From Campylobacter concisus (lineage in GTDB: Bacteria; Campylobacterota; Campylobacteria; Campylobacterales; Campylobacteraceae): a DNA stretch of 64,000 nucleotides. Shown here one piece after another: positions 1 to 7,771 of this stretch. A program made the position numbers and the translations under genes. The notes under the pieces were generated by a model. That model saw only the letters and a list, made by a program, of their open reading frames with translations, did not search any database and was not told the origin of the DNA. The stretch spans positions 17,382 through 81,381 of the forward strand of contig NZ_PPCG01000019.1 in NCBI RefSeq assembly GCF_002913745.1, given 5' to 3'. Every line of letters begins with the position of its first letter. The first letter of the stretch is position 1.

Positions 1-1053
1 TTTTATAAGTGTCTCCATGCCAACGCTTGCGATGATGCCAAAAAGTAGCAGCATGATACCGCCGATGACTGGAGCTGGGATGGTTGAGAGCACCGCGCCA
101 AGCTTGCCAACGAAGGCTAGCACGATAGCAGTGATCGCCGCAAAGGTCATGATCGCTGGATTATACGCTTTTGTAAGGCTAACTGCGCCTGTGACCTCTG
201 AGTAGGTGGTGTTTGGCGGACCACCAAAAAAAGCTGCTAGCGAAGTGGCTAGACCGTCGCCTAAAAGGGTGTTTTTAAGACCTGGATTTTTCAAAAAATC
301 CTCTTTTGTGACATTTGAGATAGCGAGCATATCGCCGATGTGCTCGATCGCTGGGGCGATGGCGATAGGTATCATATAGATGATCGATTCAAGTTCAAAT
401 TTTGGTGCGCTAAAGCTTGGCACTCTAAACCAAGGGGCGCTTGCGATGGCGCTAAAATCAACCATGCCAAAGCAGTAAGCCACGATGTAGCCAGCGATGA
501 TGCCAAGCAGGATCGGTATGAGCCTAAACATCCCCCGTCCTAGCATCATAACAACGATAGTAGCGATAAGCGAGGTCGCTGCAACTATCATCGCTACGTT
601 TTGAGTGTAGATCTCAGTAGCTGAAGTAGCCATCTTAACGGCATTTGGAGCTAGTATCAGACCTATGGTCATGATGACAGGACCAACTACAACTGGAGGC
701 AAAATTTTATGCAAAATTTTCTCGCCGCCAAAGCGAACCACAAGACTTAGCGCAACGTAGAAAAATCCAGCAAATATAACGCCACCCATAGTCACTGGTA
801 TGCCCCATTTTTCGATGCCGTACTGAAGCGGAGCGATGAAGGCAAACGAGCTTGCTAGAAAGATAGGTGGGACGTTTTTTCTAGTTATTAGCTGAAAAAG
901 TAGCGTGCCAAGACCAGCCGTAAAGAGCGCGACGTTTGCATCAAGCCCCGTAAGGATAGGCACGAGCACGAGCGCGCCAAAGGCGACAAATAAAAACTGC
1001 ACACCGATGAGACTTTGCCTAAGATCAAATTTATACCCCTCATACCTTTGCAT
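1..1053 (-). CDS. uraA: Uracil/xanthine permease (NCS2 family), C-terminus cut by window edge
   Basis: Inner-membrane nucleobase:proton symporter of the NCS2 (UraA/PyrP) family, probably importing uracil. The minus strand is open from the ATG at 1053 to the left edge: 351 codons, no stop, so the last part is missing. The start reads MQRYEGYKFDLRQS and is followed by many hydrophobic helices. Family signatures are the helix-8 glutamate motif AIEHIGDM and the helix-10 motif NTTYSEVTG, matching the uracil-binding glutamates of UraA. The start overlaps the end of dxr by 14 bp, so the two are probably co-transcribed. Family is secure; uracil rather than xanthine as substrate is inference. Confidence 0.9.
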   Translation of the reverse strand, partial: MQRYEGYKFDLRQSLIGVQFLFVAFGALVLVPILTGLDANVALFTAGLGTLLFQLITRKNVPPIFLASSFAFIAPLQYGIEKWGIPVTMGGVIFAGFFYVALSLVVRFGGEKILHKILPPVVVGPVIMTIGLILAPNAVKMATSATEIYTQNVAMIVAATSLIATIVVMMLGRGMFRLIPILLGIIAGYIVAYCFGMVDFSAIASAPWFRVPSFSAPKFELESIIYMIPIAIAPAIEHIGDMLAISNVTKEDFLKNPGLKNTLLGDGLATSLAAFFGGPPNTTYSEVTGAVSLTKAYNPAIMTFAAITAIVLAFVGKLGAVLSTIPAPVIGGIMLLLFGIIASVGMETLIK

Positions 1054-2149
1054 TTAGCATCCTTTTTGCGTATTCTCTAACCTCTTTATCAACTTCATAA
1101 ATTTCATCTACGCTTGAAATTTTAAGACTCTTAAATTTCTTAGCTGAACCTAAAATAAGCCTTGAGATATCTAAAAATGAGCACTTTTTCTCTAAAAAGC
1201 TAAATACTCCAACCTCGTTTGCAGCGTTTATAACGACACCTAGATCAGGACTAGCTAAGACTTCATCTTTTAGTGAAAAGACTGGGTATTTTTTAAGGCT
1301 GATCCTCTGAAATTTGATATTTTTTAGATCGAGCAAATTTGCGTGAGAGACGATATTTTCGCTCACTTTTTCAAGCATAGCGTGCGCGATAGCTAGCTTC
1401 ATATCAGGACGCGAGAGATGCATCGTACTTGAGCCGTCTACGAACTCGACTACGGCGTGGATGGCTGAGGTTGGCTCTATCACGGCCTCGATATCTTTGA
1501 TGCCGTAAAGCCAGTAGGCCTCCATTACCTCAAAAAGCTTGTTTGTCATCGTCGCGCTATCAATCGTTATCTTTGCGCCCATATCCCAGTTTGGATGTTT
1601 TAGAGCGTCGCTTGGCGTAGCATCTTTTAGAAATTTGATCGGTTTTTTATAAAATGCCCCGCCGCTTGCAGTGATGATGAGCTTGCTTGGAGTTGTTTTA
1701 TTTTCTAGTAGAAATTTAAGCCCAAAATGCTCGCTATCAATGGGCAAAATTTCTCTTGTTTTTAAAAATTTACCGCCAACCACAAGGCTCTCTTTGTTTG
1801 CAAGTGCCAGCCTTTTACCAAGCGCTTGTGTCTTTAGACTAGGAGCAAGTCCAGCAAAGCCAACAAGGGCGTTTATCACCTTTTTTGAGCTTGAAATTTC
1901 AAGCATTTCTAGCAGTCCAGCCTCTCCAAAAAAGATCTTTTTATGCTCAATGTTTTTTACATTTTTAGCTAGTTTTTCATCGCCCACGCAGACAAATTTT
2001 GGCTTAAATTTTAAAATTTGCTCGTTTAAAAGATCAACATTTTTAGCGCAGCTTAGCGCCTCAACCTCTACATTAAATTTCTTGCAGAGCGCTAGAGTAT
2101 TTTTGCCGATCGAACCAGTTGAGCCAAGTATTACCACGATAGCGACCAA
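1040..2149 (-). CDS. dxr: 1-deoxy-D-xylulose 5-phosphate reductoisomerase
   Basis: Converts DXP to 2-C-methyl-D-erythritol 4-phosphate with NADPH, the first committed step of the MEP isoprenoid pathway, in the cytoplasm. The NADPH-binding loop GSTGSIGKN lies near the N-terminus. The metal-site segment IDSEH and the active-site stretch ASGGAF are present, as is the C-terminal NAANEVGV segment. Length 369 aa fits the short epsilonproteobacterial form. The start is ambiguous: the ATG at 2149 gives MVAIVVILGS, and an in-frame GTG four codons later gives a start closer to relatives. It overlaps cdsA upstream by 19 bp and uraA downstream by 14 bp, so the three form one operon. Confidence 0.97.
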   Translation of the reverse strand: MVAIVVILGSTGSIGKNTLALCKKFNVEVEALSCAKNVDLLNEQILKFKPKFVCVGDEKLAKNVKNIEHKKIFFGEAGLLEMLEISSSKKVINALVGFAGLAPSLKTQALGKRLALANKESLVVGGKFLKTREILPIDSEHFGLKFLLENKTTPSKLIITASGGAFYKKPIKFLKDATPSDALKHPNWDMGAKITIDSATMTNKLFEVMEAYWLYGIKDIEAVIEPTSAIHAVVEFVDGSSTMHLSRPDMKLAIAHAMLEKVSENIVSHANLLDLKNIKFQRISLKKYPVFSLKDEVLASPDLGVVINAANEVGVFSFLEKKCSFLDISRLILGSAKKFKSLKISSVDEIYEVDKEVREYAKRMLNAKV

Positions 2150-2862
2150 AGTAGCGCAACAACGCCAAATAAATAGCCATCTATCCTATCAAGCATGCCA
2201 CCGTGACCTGGGAAAAGCGTGCCGCTGTCTTTGACACCGCAAAGTCTTTTTAGATAGCTCTCAAAGAGATCTCCCCAGACCGCAAAGACGCAGACTAAAA
2301 AGCTTGAAAATAAAATTTGAAAAAATCCATCTGTTACGAAATTTCCAACGACGCAGCCAACTATGGTGCCTACTACCACGCCACCTGCTGCGCCTTCGAT
2401 GGTTTTGTTTGGTGAGCTTGGGCTAAATGGGTGTTTGCCAAAGGCTTTGCCAACGAAAAATGCGCCACTATCGCTTGCAACGACGCTTAAGATAAGCCAC
2501 GCAAGATAGCCCATGCCATACTCTGAGTAGAGCATCCACATCATAAATATAGGAGTTGTCGGATAGACAAAAGGGGCAACTAGCTTTAAATTTTCGCTTT
2601 TTATGTGCGCAAGGATAGATGCTATCAGCATGATCGCAAGGATCGCTATGAAGATTGGATTTGTAAAATATGTAAGCACGTAAAATGCGAGTGCTGCATA
2701 AACTAGCTGTTTGTGATCGATGCCATAAAGCTTGAGCGACTCGTTAAAGGCAAAGTAAAGCACAGCACCAAGCAAAATAAAATTTAAAATATAATTATCT
2801 ATAAAAAAAACTACCAAAATAGCAACAAACATCAAAACGCCAGTGATAATGCGTGAAGACAT
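2131..2862 (-). CDS. cdsA: Phosphatidate cytidylyltransferase
   Basis: Makes CDP-diacylglycerol from CTP and phosphatidic acid, the branch point to membrane phospholipids, in the inner membrane. The 243-aa protein has several membrane helices. Its C-terminal third contains the CdsA signature region, with SDSGAFFVGKAFGKHPFSP, then NKTIEGAAGG, then KRLCGVKDSGTLFPGHGG and DRIDGY. It is first gene of a cdsA-dxr-uraA run with overlapping frames. A minus-strand extended -10 (TGTTATAAT) lies about 30 bp upstream. Pairing of cdsA with dxr is common in bacteria. Confidence 0.97.
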   Translation of the reverse strand: MSSRIITGVLMFVAILVVFFIDNYILNFILLGAVLYFAFNESLKLYGIDHKQLVYAALAFYVLTYFTNPIFIAILAIMLIASILAHIKSENLKLVAPFVYPTTPIFMMWMLYSEYGMGYLAWLILSVVASDSGAFFVGKAFGKHPFSPSSPNKTIEGAAGGVVVGTIVGCVVGNFVTDGFFQILFSSFLVCVFAVWGDLFESYLKRLCGVKDSGTLFPGHGGMLDRIDGYLFGVVALLWSLSW

Positions 2863-2893
2863 ACACTCTCCTTAAAATCGTTATTTTGCCGTA

Positions 2894-2899
2894 ATTATA
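2894..2899 (-). promoter_or_regulatory. Extended -10 promoter element for cdsA operon
   Basis: Read on the minus strand this is TGTTATAAT, a perfect TATAAT with the extended TGn. It lies 31 bp upstream of the cdsA ATG. Campylobacter sigma70 promoters rely on the -10 and T-rich upstream DNA rather than a clear -35, which fits. Confidence 0.6.
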
Positions 2900-3039
2900 A
2901 CACTTAAAATTTAGACGGCGTTTATAAGAGTGAAATTTGGTTTAAAATGTGTTTGAAAATTTGATACGAGCGCAGATTATAAGATTTTTAACGCTTGCTA
3001 TTATAATTATACATTATTAGAAATATTTGAAATTATATA

Positions 3040-3441
3040 TCACTGCAATATCTTACAGTCACGATCTTCTATAGTGTATTCAAATATTAGTTCGCCGTTT
3101 TCTGAGTAGAAAATTTCATCCAAGCTAACGCCGATGCTTAGCATATTTAAAATTTCTTTATCCTTGCAGGCGGTTCTTAAATTCTCTTTTTTTATAGCCT
3201 CGATAAATTCCAAAAGTTCTTTTTCTTCAAGCCTTTTGATCTCTTGCTTTCTTGCGTGTTTGACGGCGTATCTGTAGATGAGCGTATCGCCCACGTTTAA
3301 GATATCGTTAAGCGTTAGTGTAGGCGTGCAGATAAATGGGAGCTTTTTTTTGTAGTATGTTGCGTGATTTTTCGCTGCCATATCTGGCGTCAGAGCCAGA
3401 GCTAGCGAGCAAAAAAATAGTGCAAAAATGGCTACTCGCAA
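3040..3441 (-). CDS. Unknown secreted protein, paralogue of its upstream neighbour
   Basis: Not recognised. The 133-aa protein starts with a clear signal peptide (MRVAIFALFFCSLALA), so it is probably periplasmic. The mature part is charged and carries a C-terminal pattern of Cys, then a GV/GI-x-L segment, an E/N-G-x-x-hydrophobic-F strand and a final Cys. The same pattern occurs in the protein encoded just upstream, and the reading frames overlap by 10 bp. I infer that the two arose by tandem duplication and are co-expressed. The paired cysteines could form a disulphide. It is probably in the same transcript as alr, and no function can be assigned from sequence. Confidence 0.82.
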   Translation of the reverse strand: MRVAIFALFFCSLALALTPDMAAKNHATYYKKKLPFICTPTLTLNDILNVGDTLIYRYAVKHARKQEIKRLEEKELLEFIEAIKKENLRTACKDKEILNMLSIGVSLDEIFYSENGELIFEYTIEDRDCKILQ

Positions 3442-3863
3442 CTACTTTTATCCAGCTTCAAATCAAAAAGATGTCTGCCCTCAAAGCCGTAGCTACCACT
3501 TAGCGTGATGCCGCGATTTAGCGCAGCTCTTGCCATGCCTGAGTTGCAAAGTGCCTCTTTTCCATTTTGATAAAACTCATCCTTTAAAGCCGAAATTTGA
3601 GCCTTGTTGTAGCCTTTTAGCTTCTTTGTCTTGGTCTCGTTTAAGACAAACTCGCCATGAATGTTTAGCCCATCGCTGCTTACATCTTTTAGCGTGATCA
3701 TCTCATCTACCCTGCTTGGTAAATTTGGCTTTGCAGTTTGGACGACAAAGGCTGGGATCTGCTTTGTATCAAGCTGGTTTAGTATCTGCTCATAGACTTT
3801 AAACTCACTCTCTTGCACACCAAAAGCAAGGCTTGCAAGAGCTAATAAAACAAACTTTTTCAC
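3432..3863 (-). CDS. Unknown secreted protein, first of a tandem pair
   Basis: Not recognised. It is 143 aa with a signal peptide (MKKFVLLALASLAFG) and is probably periplasmic. The second half (KEALCNSGMARAALNRGI, then GRHLFDLKL and SSCE) resembles the C-terminal half of the downstream 133-aa protein in the placement of two cysteines and a GI/GV-x-L motif. It starts 9 bp after the alr stop and overlaps the next frame by 10 bp, indicating one transcript. Function unknown. Confidence 0.83.
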   Translation of the reverse strand: MKKFVLLALASLAFGVQESEFKVYEQILNQLDTKQIPAFVVQTAKPNLPSRVDEMITLKDVSSDGLNIHGEFVLNETKTKKLKGYNKAQISALKDEFYQNGKEALCNSGMARAALNRGITLSGSYGFEGRHLFDLKLDKSSCE

Positions 3864-3872
3864 ATATTACCT

Positions 3873-4886
3873 TTATATAAATTTTCTAGTGATATTTGGC
3901 GAGAGTTTGACCAAGATGTCGTAGTTTATCGTGCCAAAAAAGTTAGCCCAGACATTTGCGTCCTCAAAGACACAGACCCACTCGCCACTATCTTTGCAGC
4001 TAAAACTATCCATCGAAATTTTGCCAAGTACCATCTCGCCATTTGCAAGTCTTAGCTCGCCATCTCCATTGTATCTTAGCAGTCCGTCGCCATATCCAAG
4101 GTCGTAAGTAGCGACGTTTATATCATCTTTTGCTATAAATTTAGCCCCATATCCCACGCTTTGACCACTTTTTAAAACCCGCCTGCTAACGCGCTTTGCC
4201 CAAAGTGAAAGCACTGGCTTTAAATTTAAAGAGCCATTAAACTGAGCATATCCATACTGAGCGATGCCAACACGCACCATCTCGTCGTCTAGCTTTTGCG
4301 TTCGCTCAAGGGCGGCTGAGTTGTGCGAGTGAAAAATCGGCTTTTTAAAGCCAAACTCATCGCAAAGAGCTAAAATTTTCGCTTTTGCAGCGTTAAAGTT
4401 TTCTCTTTGCACGAAATAATCAGCATTTAGCTCATCGCTTGCGCGAAAGTGAGTATAAGCGCCAAGAAGCTCTAAATTTCTTCTAGCTAAAATTTCAAAT
4501 GCATAATCAAGCTCGCTTATATCAAGCCCATTTCTATGCATGCCAGTGTCGATGGCGAGGTTGATTTTTGTATTTTCTTTTATCTTTAAAAGTGCGTCTA
4601 TGTCGTTTATGGCGTAGGTAAATTTAGCGCTCTCATCGCCTGTTGGGATGTGCGAAAGGATCAAGATATTTTCAAAGATATCAGCGATCTCATTTGCTTC
4701 AAATTCGCTCTTTACAGCGCAGTTTTTTATGCCAAATTTCTTAGCCTCGCTAGCTATGAGCCTTGCGCCGTGCCCATAAGCGTTATCTTTTAGCACGACG
4801 ATCACTTTTTCTTTTCCGCCAGCTTTGTCACAAATTTTAGTTAGATTGTGGATATAAGCTGCTTTGTTTAAGCGTATCTCAGACAT
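3873..4886 (-). CDS. alr: Alanine racemase
   Basis: PLP enzyme interconverting L- and D-alanine, supplying D-Ala for peptidoglycan. The PLP lysine is K33 in VVLKDNAYGHG; the usual residue after it is A or V, here D. The second catalytic residue is Tyr246 in SVGYGAKF, and the C-terminal domain ends NITRKFI. At 337 aa it is at the short end of the family but both domains are present. It overlaps the 79-aa gene upstream by 8 bp and lies downstream of the L,D-carboxypeptidase pgp2, so the operon has a cell-wall theme. Confidence 0.96.
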   Translation of the reverse strand: MSEIRLNKAAYIHNLTKICDKAGGKEKVIVVLKDNAYGHGARLIASEAKKFGIKNCAVKSEFEANEIADIFENILILSHIPTGDESAKFTYAINDIDALLKIKENTKINLAIDTGMHRNGLDISELDYAFEILARRNLELLGAYTHFRASDELNADYFVQRENFNAAKAKILALCDEFGFKKPIFHSHNSAALERTQKLDDEMVRVGIAQYGYAQFNGSLNLKPVLSLWAKRVSRRVLKSGQSVGYGAKFIAKDDINVATYDLGYGDGLLRYNGDGELRLANGEMVLGKISMDSFSCKDSGEWVCVFEDANVWANFFGTINYDILVKLSPNITRKFI

Positions 4887-5118
4887 TGAAATTCACATCA
4901 TAAGCTTTATAAACGTCAGGCAAGAGCTTTCTTACGTTGTAGTCAAATGCGTAAAATTTAGCGTAAATTTCTTTTAGATCAGCCTCTTTGACCTTGCTAA
5001 AGTCAAAGGCGTCAGTGCCATTTTTCTTTGGTACTTGGCGGTCTAGCTCAGCAAAAAATGCAGACCTCGCCTCTAAAATTTTCTCTATCTTCTCTTTTAC
5101 TTCTTGAGATTTTTCCAC
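4879..5118 (-). CDS. Unknown small charged protein between pgp2 and alr
   Basis: Not recognised. The 79-aa protein is soluble and lysine/glutamate-rich, with a helical N-terminus (MEKSQEVKEKIEKILEARS) and an aromatic C-terminus (YAKFYAFDYNVRKLLPDVY). It has no signal peptide or membrane segment. It starts 2 bp after the pgp2 stop and overlaps alr by 8 bp, so it is translated from the same mRNA. The position suggests a cytoplasmic accessory role or merely co-transcription with cell-wall genes. Confidence 0.82.
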   Translation of the reverse strand: MEKSQEVKEKIEKILEARSAFFAELDRQVPKKNGTDAFDFSKVKEADLKEIYAKFYAFDYNVRKLLPDVYKAYDVNFNV

Positions 5119-5120
5119 TT

Positions 5121-6086
5121 CTACTCCTCTATAAAAATTTTCATCTCATCGCCATAAAGCTTGACGTAAAGGGTCTTTTGACCTGCAAATTTATGCGTAT
5201 CAGCAGCATAATCCTCATAAAAACTCACGCGAAAGAGCTTGTCGTTTTTAAGGTTTGGATAAGGCGTGATGAGAAAATTTGAAAAAGCGATATGTTTTTT
5301 CTCTTTTTTAGAAAAGATCGCTCGTTTCATATTTTTAAAATTTTCTAAGCTCATGCCGTCATATCGCTCAAAATCTTTATCATAAAATTTCAAATAGCTA
5401 TTAATGTCGCTCTCACTCCAAGTCTTTTTCCAGTTAAGAATTCCAGAGATGATCACCGCTATGTCGTTCACGCTTGCTTCTGGGCGCTTGTCCTCGTAGA
5501 TAAAAGCGAGCGTTTTTTTGTGGTCTATAACTTCGTCAAATTTCATCAAAATGTCATTTTGCATAGCTACGCAGCCTTTTGTCTTTAGCTCATCCGTCCT
5601 TTGACCATCGAGCGGATAGCCATGTATCCAGATGCCGCTGCCATTACGTTTTGCGAGTTTATCAAGTAAATTTGGATATGAGAGAGAAAAAGCAAGAGGC
5701 CCTAAATATCTGTCGTTTGGTGTAAATCTACGTGTGAGCTGATAGACGCCAACTGGCGTTTTTAGGTCGCCTTCAAGCAGTTTGTCGCCATTTTTGCCAA
5801 CGATGACGCTTGAGCTAAAGAGTTTTTTTGTAACTCCGTCTTTATAAGAGATGACCTCAAGCTCTTTGTCAGTCTTATCAACCACGCTTAGAAGTATCTC
5901 GTTGTCGTAATATCCGTATCTAACGTCCTTGTCTTTAAGCTTTTTTAGCCAGTAGTCCTTACTTAAAATGTTCTTTTCAATGGCTTCTATGACGGCAGAT
6001 GGGCCATTTTTTAAGTAAATTTCTTCGTAATTTTGGGCAAAAAGACAAGGCGCTAACGCGATGAAGAAAAATAGTATCTTTTTCAA
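5121..6086 (-). CDS. pgp2: Peptidoglycan L,D-carboxypeptidase, Csd6/Pgp2 type (YkuD domain)
   Basis: Periplasmic enzyme that in Helicobacter (Csd6) and C. jejuni (Pgp2) trims murein tetrapeptides to tripeptides and is needed for helical shape. A signal peptide (residues 1-17) is followed by an N-terminal region to about 85. The L,D-transpeptidase/YkuD domain follows with His155 (IWIHGYPLDG) and catalytic Cys172 (TKGCVAM). A C-terminal domain from about 195 includes the segment KTWSESDINSYLKFYDKDF, typical of the NTF2-like domain of this subfamily. Length 321 aa fits Csd6/Pgp2. It is the first gene of a minus-strand run with alr, behind a TATAAT at 6121-6126. The subfamily call rests on the three-domain layout. 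Confidence 0.9.
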   Translation of the reverse strand: MKKILFFFIALAPCLFAQNYEEIYLKNGPSAVIEAIEKNILSKDYWLKKLKDKDVRYGYYDNEILLSVVDKTDKELEVISYKDGVTKKLFSSSVIVGKNGDKLLEGDLKTPVGVYQLTRRFTPNDRYLGPLAFSLSYPNLLDKLAKRNGSGIWIHGYPLDGQRTDELKTKGCVAMQNDILMKFDEVIDHKKTLAFIYEDKRPEASVNDIAVIISGILNWKKTWSESDINSYLKFYDKDFERYDGMSLENFKNMKRAIFSKKEKKHIAFSNFLITPYPNLKNDKLFRVSFYEDYAADTHKFAGQKTLYVKLYGDEMKIFIEE

Positions 6087-6120
6087 GTGAAGTGTCCCAA
6101 AAAGTAAAATTTAGTGCGTA

Positions 6121-6126
6121 ATTATA
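6121..6126 (-). promoter_or_regulatory. -10 element for the pgp2-alr run
   Basis: On the minus strand this is TATAAT, about 35 bp upstream of the pgp2 ATG and preceded by GGT. It stands back to back with a plus-strand TATAAT at 6181-6186, making a divergent promoter region. Confidence 0.55.
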
Positions 6127-6180
6127 ACCTAAAAAATTTCAATTTTTAAATTTTAAAGGGAATTTTAGTTTCTTTATATG

Positions 6181-6186
6181 TATAAT
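6181..6186 (+). promoter_or_regulatory. -10 element for the copper-chaperone operon
   Basis: TATAAT about 38 bp upstream of the PCuAC start codon, after a T-rich stretch, with a ribosome site (AAAGGA) following at 6212. Divergent from the pgp2 promoter. Confidence 0.55.
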
Positions 6187-6223
6187 CTGAAAACCATTAT
6201 TAATTTACCATAAAGGAAAAAAT

Positions 6224-6646
6224 ATGAAAAAACTTGTTTTTGGTGCTATGCTAGCAGCTTCTACTCTTATGGCGGCAGATATAAGCCTAGAAAATGTCAG
6301 AGCAAGAGACACAAAGCCTGGCACAAACAATAGCGCTATTTTCATGAATATCAAAAACGCTTCAAATGCCGATGTAAAGCTAGTTGGCGTTCATTCAAGT
6401 GTTTGCAAAAGCACTGAAATTCACACTCACAAGATGGAAAATGGCATGATGGCTATGGTTCAGGTTAAAGACGCCGTGATCCCAAAAAATAGCGAGACAA
6501 AGCTAGCGCCTGGCGGTCTTCATATCATGCTTATGGATCTAAATAGACCTATAAAAGATGGTGACAAGGTTGATCTGGAGCTTAAATTTAGCAACGGCGA
6601 GAGCATCAAGCTTGATAATATCGGAGTAACCAAAAACTTTAAATAA
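6224..6646 (+). CDS. Periplasmic copper chaperone PCu(A)C
   Basis: Carries Cu(I) in the periplasm and, with Sco, helps load the CuA or CuB sites of haem-copper oxidases. A signal peptide (1-17, cut after MAA) precedes one PCuAC domain. The copper motif H-x10-M-x21-H-x-M is exact: His67, Met78, His100 and Met102. Length 140 aa is normal. It starts a three-gene operon with an unknown membrane-anchored protein, whose ATG overlaps this stop codon, and then a Sco protein, which supports the copper role. Confidence 0.95.
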   Translation: MKKLVFGAMLAASTLMAADISLENVRARDTKPGTNNSAIFMNIKNASNADVKLVGVHSSVCKSTEIHTHKMENGMMAMVQVKDAVIPKNSETKLAPGGLHIMLMDLNRPIKDGDKVDLELKFSNGESIKLDNIGVTKNFK

Positions 6647-7110
6647 TGAAAAAAATTCTAATCCTTTTTTCACTCATTTTTATCGTGGCAGGCGCTTTTT
6701 GGATGGGTCATAAATTTATGGTCAGCAAAGAGGATCCGCCTGAATTTGCCGATGTAAATACATCGCTTGATCCTCTAAAATGCGATCTAAACAAAGATGC
6801 TTGCGAGGTGAAATTTAATGGCGTTAAGCTAAAGATAGACATCTCGCCAAGACCGATCTTTGCGATGAGGCCGTTTAGCTTTAAGATCATTAATGGCAAA
6901 GATTTAGGGCTAAAAGATCCAAATCTTGTAATCGATGGCATAAACATGAACATGGGCTTGATAAAAGCCAGACTTGATCAAAGAGGCGATAATCTAATAG
7001 CCCAAGTCGTACTAAGTGCTTGCGTGGTCGATCTTATGAGGTATAGATTTAAGCTGCTTGATGGCGAAAAGGATACTGGATTTTTTGTCGATCTTGATCT
7101 AAAAATGTAA
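6646..7110 (+). CDS. Unknown membrane-anchored periplasmic protein of the copper operon
   Basis: Not recognised. The 154-aa protein has an N-terminal hydrophobic segment (residues 4-22) that is probably an uncleaved anchor, leaving a beta-rich periplasmic domain. Notable residues are Cys at CDLNKDACEV, Cys in LSACVVD and a methionine pair in GINMNMGL. Such residues could bind Cu(I), but the order matches no copper motif I know. Its start overlaps the PCuAC stop by one base and the Sco gene follows after 6 bp. A role in cytochrome oxidase copper delivery is inferred from position only. Confidence 0.85.
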   Translation: MKKILILFSLIFIVAGAFWMGHKFMVSKEDPPEFADVNTSLDPLKCDLNKDACEVKFNGVKLKIDISPRPIFAMRPFSFKIINGKDLGLKDPNLVIDGINMNMGLIKARLDQRGDNLIAQVVLSACVVDLMRYRFKLLDGEKDTGFFVDLDLKM

Positions 7111-7116
7111 GGGCAA

Positions 7117-7662
7117 ATGATGAAAAAGACACTTTGGGGCTTAATAATAATCTTAATATGTGCTGGTCTTGCGATGCTTTTTATAAAGCCAAACAAGTAT
7201 GATTTTAAGGCGCTTTCAGAGCATGGCGAAGTGAGCCTTAAAAATTATAACGGCAAGTATAAAGCGATATATTTTGGTTATCTTTACTGCCCCGATGTCT
7301 GCCCTACTACGCTCTCTCTTGTGGGCGATGAGCTAAATAAACTAAAAAGAGACGACTTTGAGCTACTTTTCATCACTCTTGATCCTGAGCGTGACACGCC
7401 TGAAAATTTAACCCTAATGGCAAAAAATTTCTACAAAGATGCAGACGGGCTAAAGATGAACAACCTGCCAAAAGTTGCTAAAAACTACGGCGTAAAATAC
7501 CAAAAAATGCATCTTAAAAACTCTGCTATGGGCTACTCTGTCGCTCACAGCTCTGCTATCTACCTGCTAGATAAAGATGGGAATTTCTACAGCGAAATTT
7601 CAAATTTAACTAACGAAAATATCAGAGAAAATCTTTTAAATTTAATAAAAGATAGACCTTAA
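7117..7662 (+). CDS. Sco1/SenC-family copper-binding thioredoxin-fold protein
   Basis: Membrane-tethered thioredoxin-fold protein that delivers copper or reduces thiols at the CuA site of cytochrome oxidase. One membrane segment (about 5-23) precedes the domain. Copper ligands are Cys58 and Cys62 (YCPDVCPTTLS) and His144 (SVAHSSAIYLLD). The segment TLDPERDTPENL is typical. Length 181 aa is normal. Start is at the first or second of two tandem ATGs. Last gene of the PCuAC operon. Confidence 0.95.
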   Translation: MMKKTLWGLIIILICAGLAMLFIKPNKYDFKALSEHGEVSLKNYNGKYKAIYFGYLYCPDVCPTTLSLVGDELNKLKRDDFELLFITLDPERDTPENLTLMAKNFYKDADGLKMNNLPKVAKNYGVKYQKMHLKNSAMGYSVAHSSAIYLLDKDGNFYSEISNLTNENIRENLLNLIKDRP

Positions 7663-7771
7663 ATTTAGACAAAAAATTACATTTTTTCCGCTAAAAATAT
7701 CTCAAAAGCTATATAGCTCTTTTTAAACTAGCCGATATAGACAACATAAAATCATATGTAAAAGAATTCGT

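Noticed and set aside
7733..7740. CGATATAG resembling a sigma28 -10 before the chemoreceptor gene
   Set aside because: No TAAA-type -35 lies at the required distance, so a flagellar promoter is not supported.
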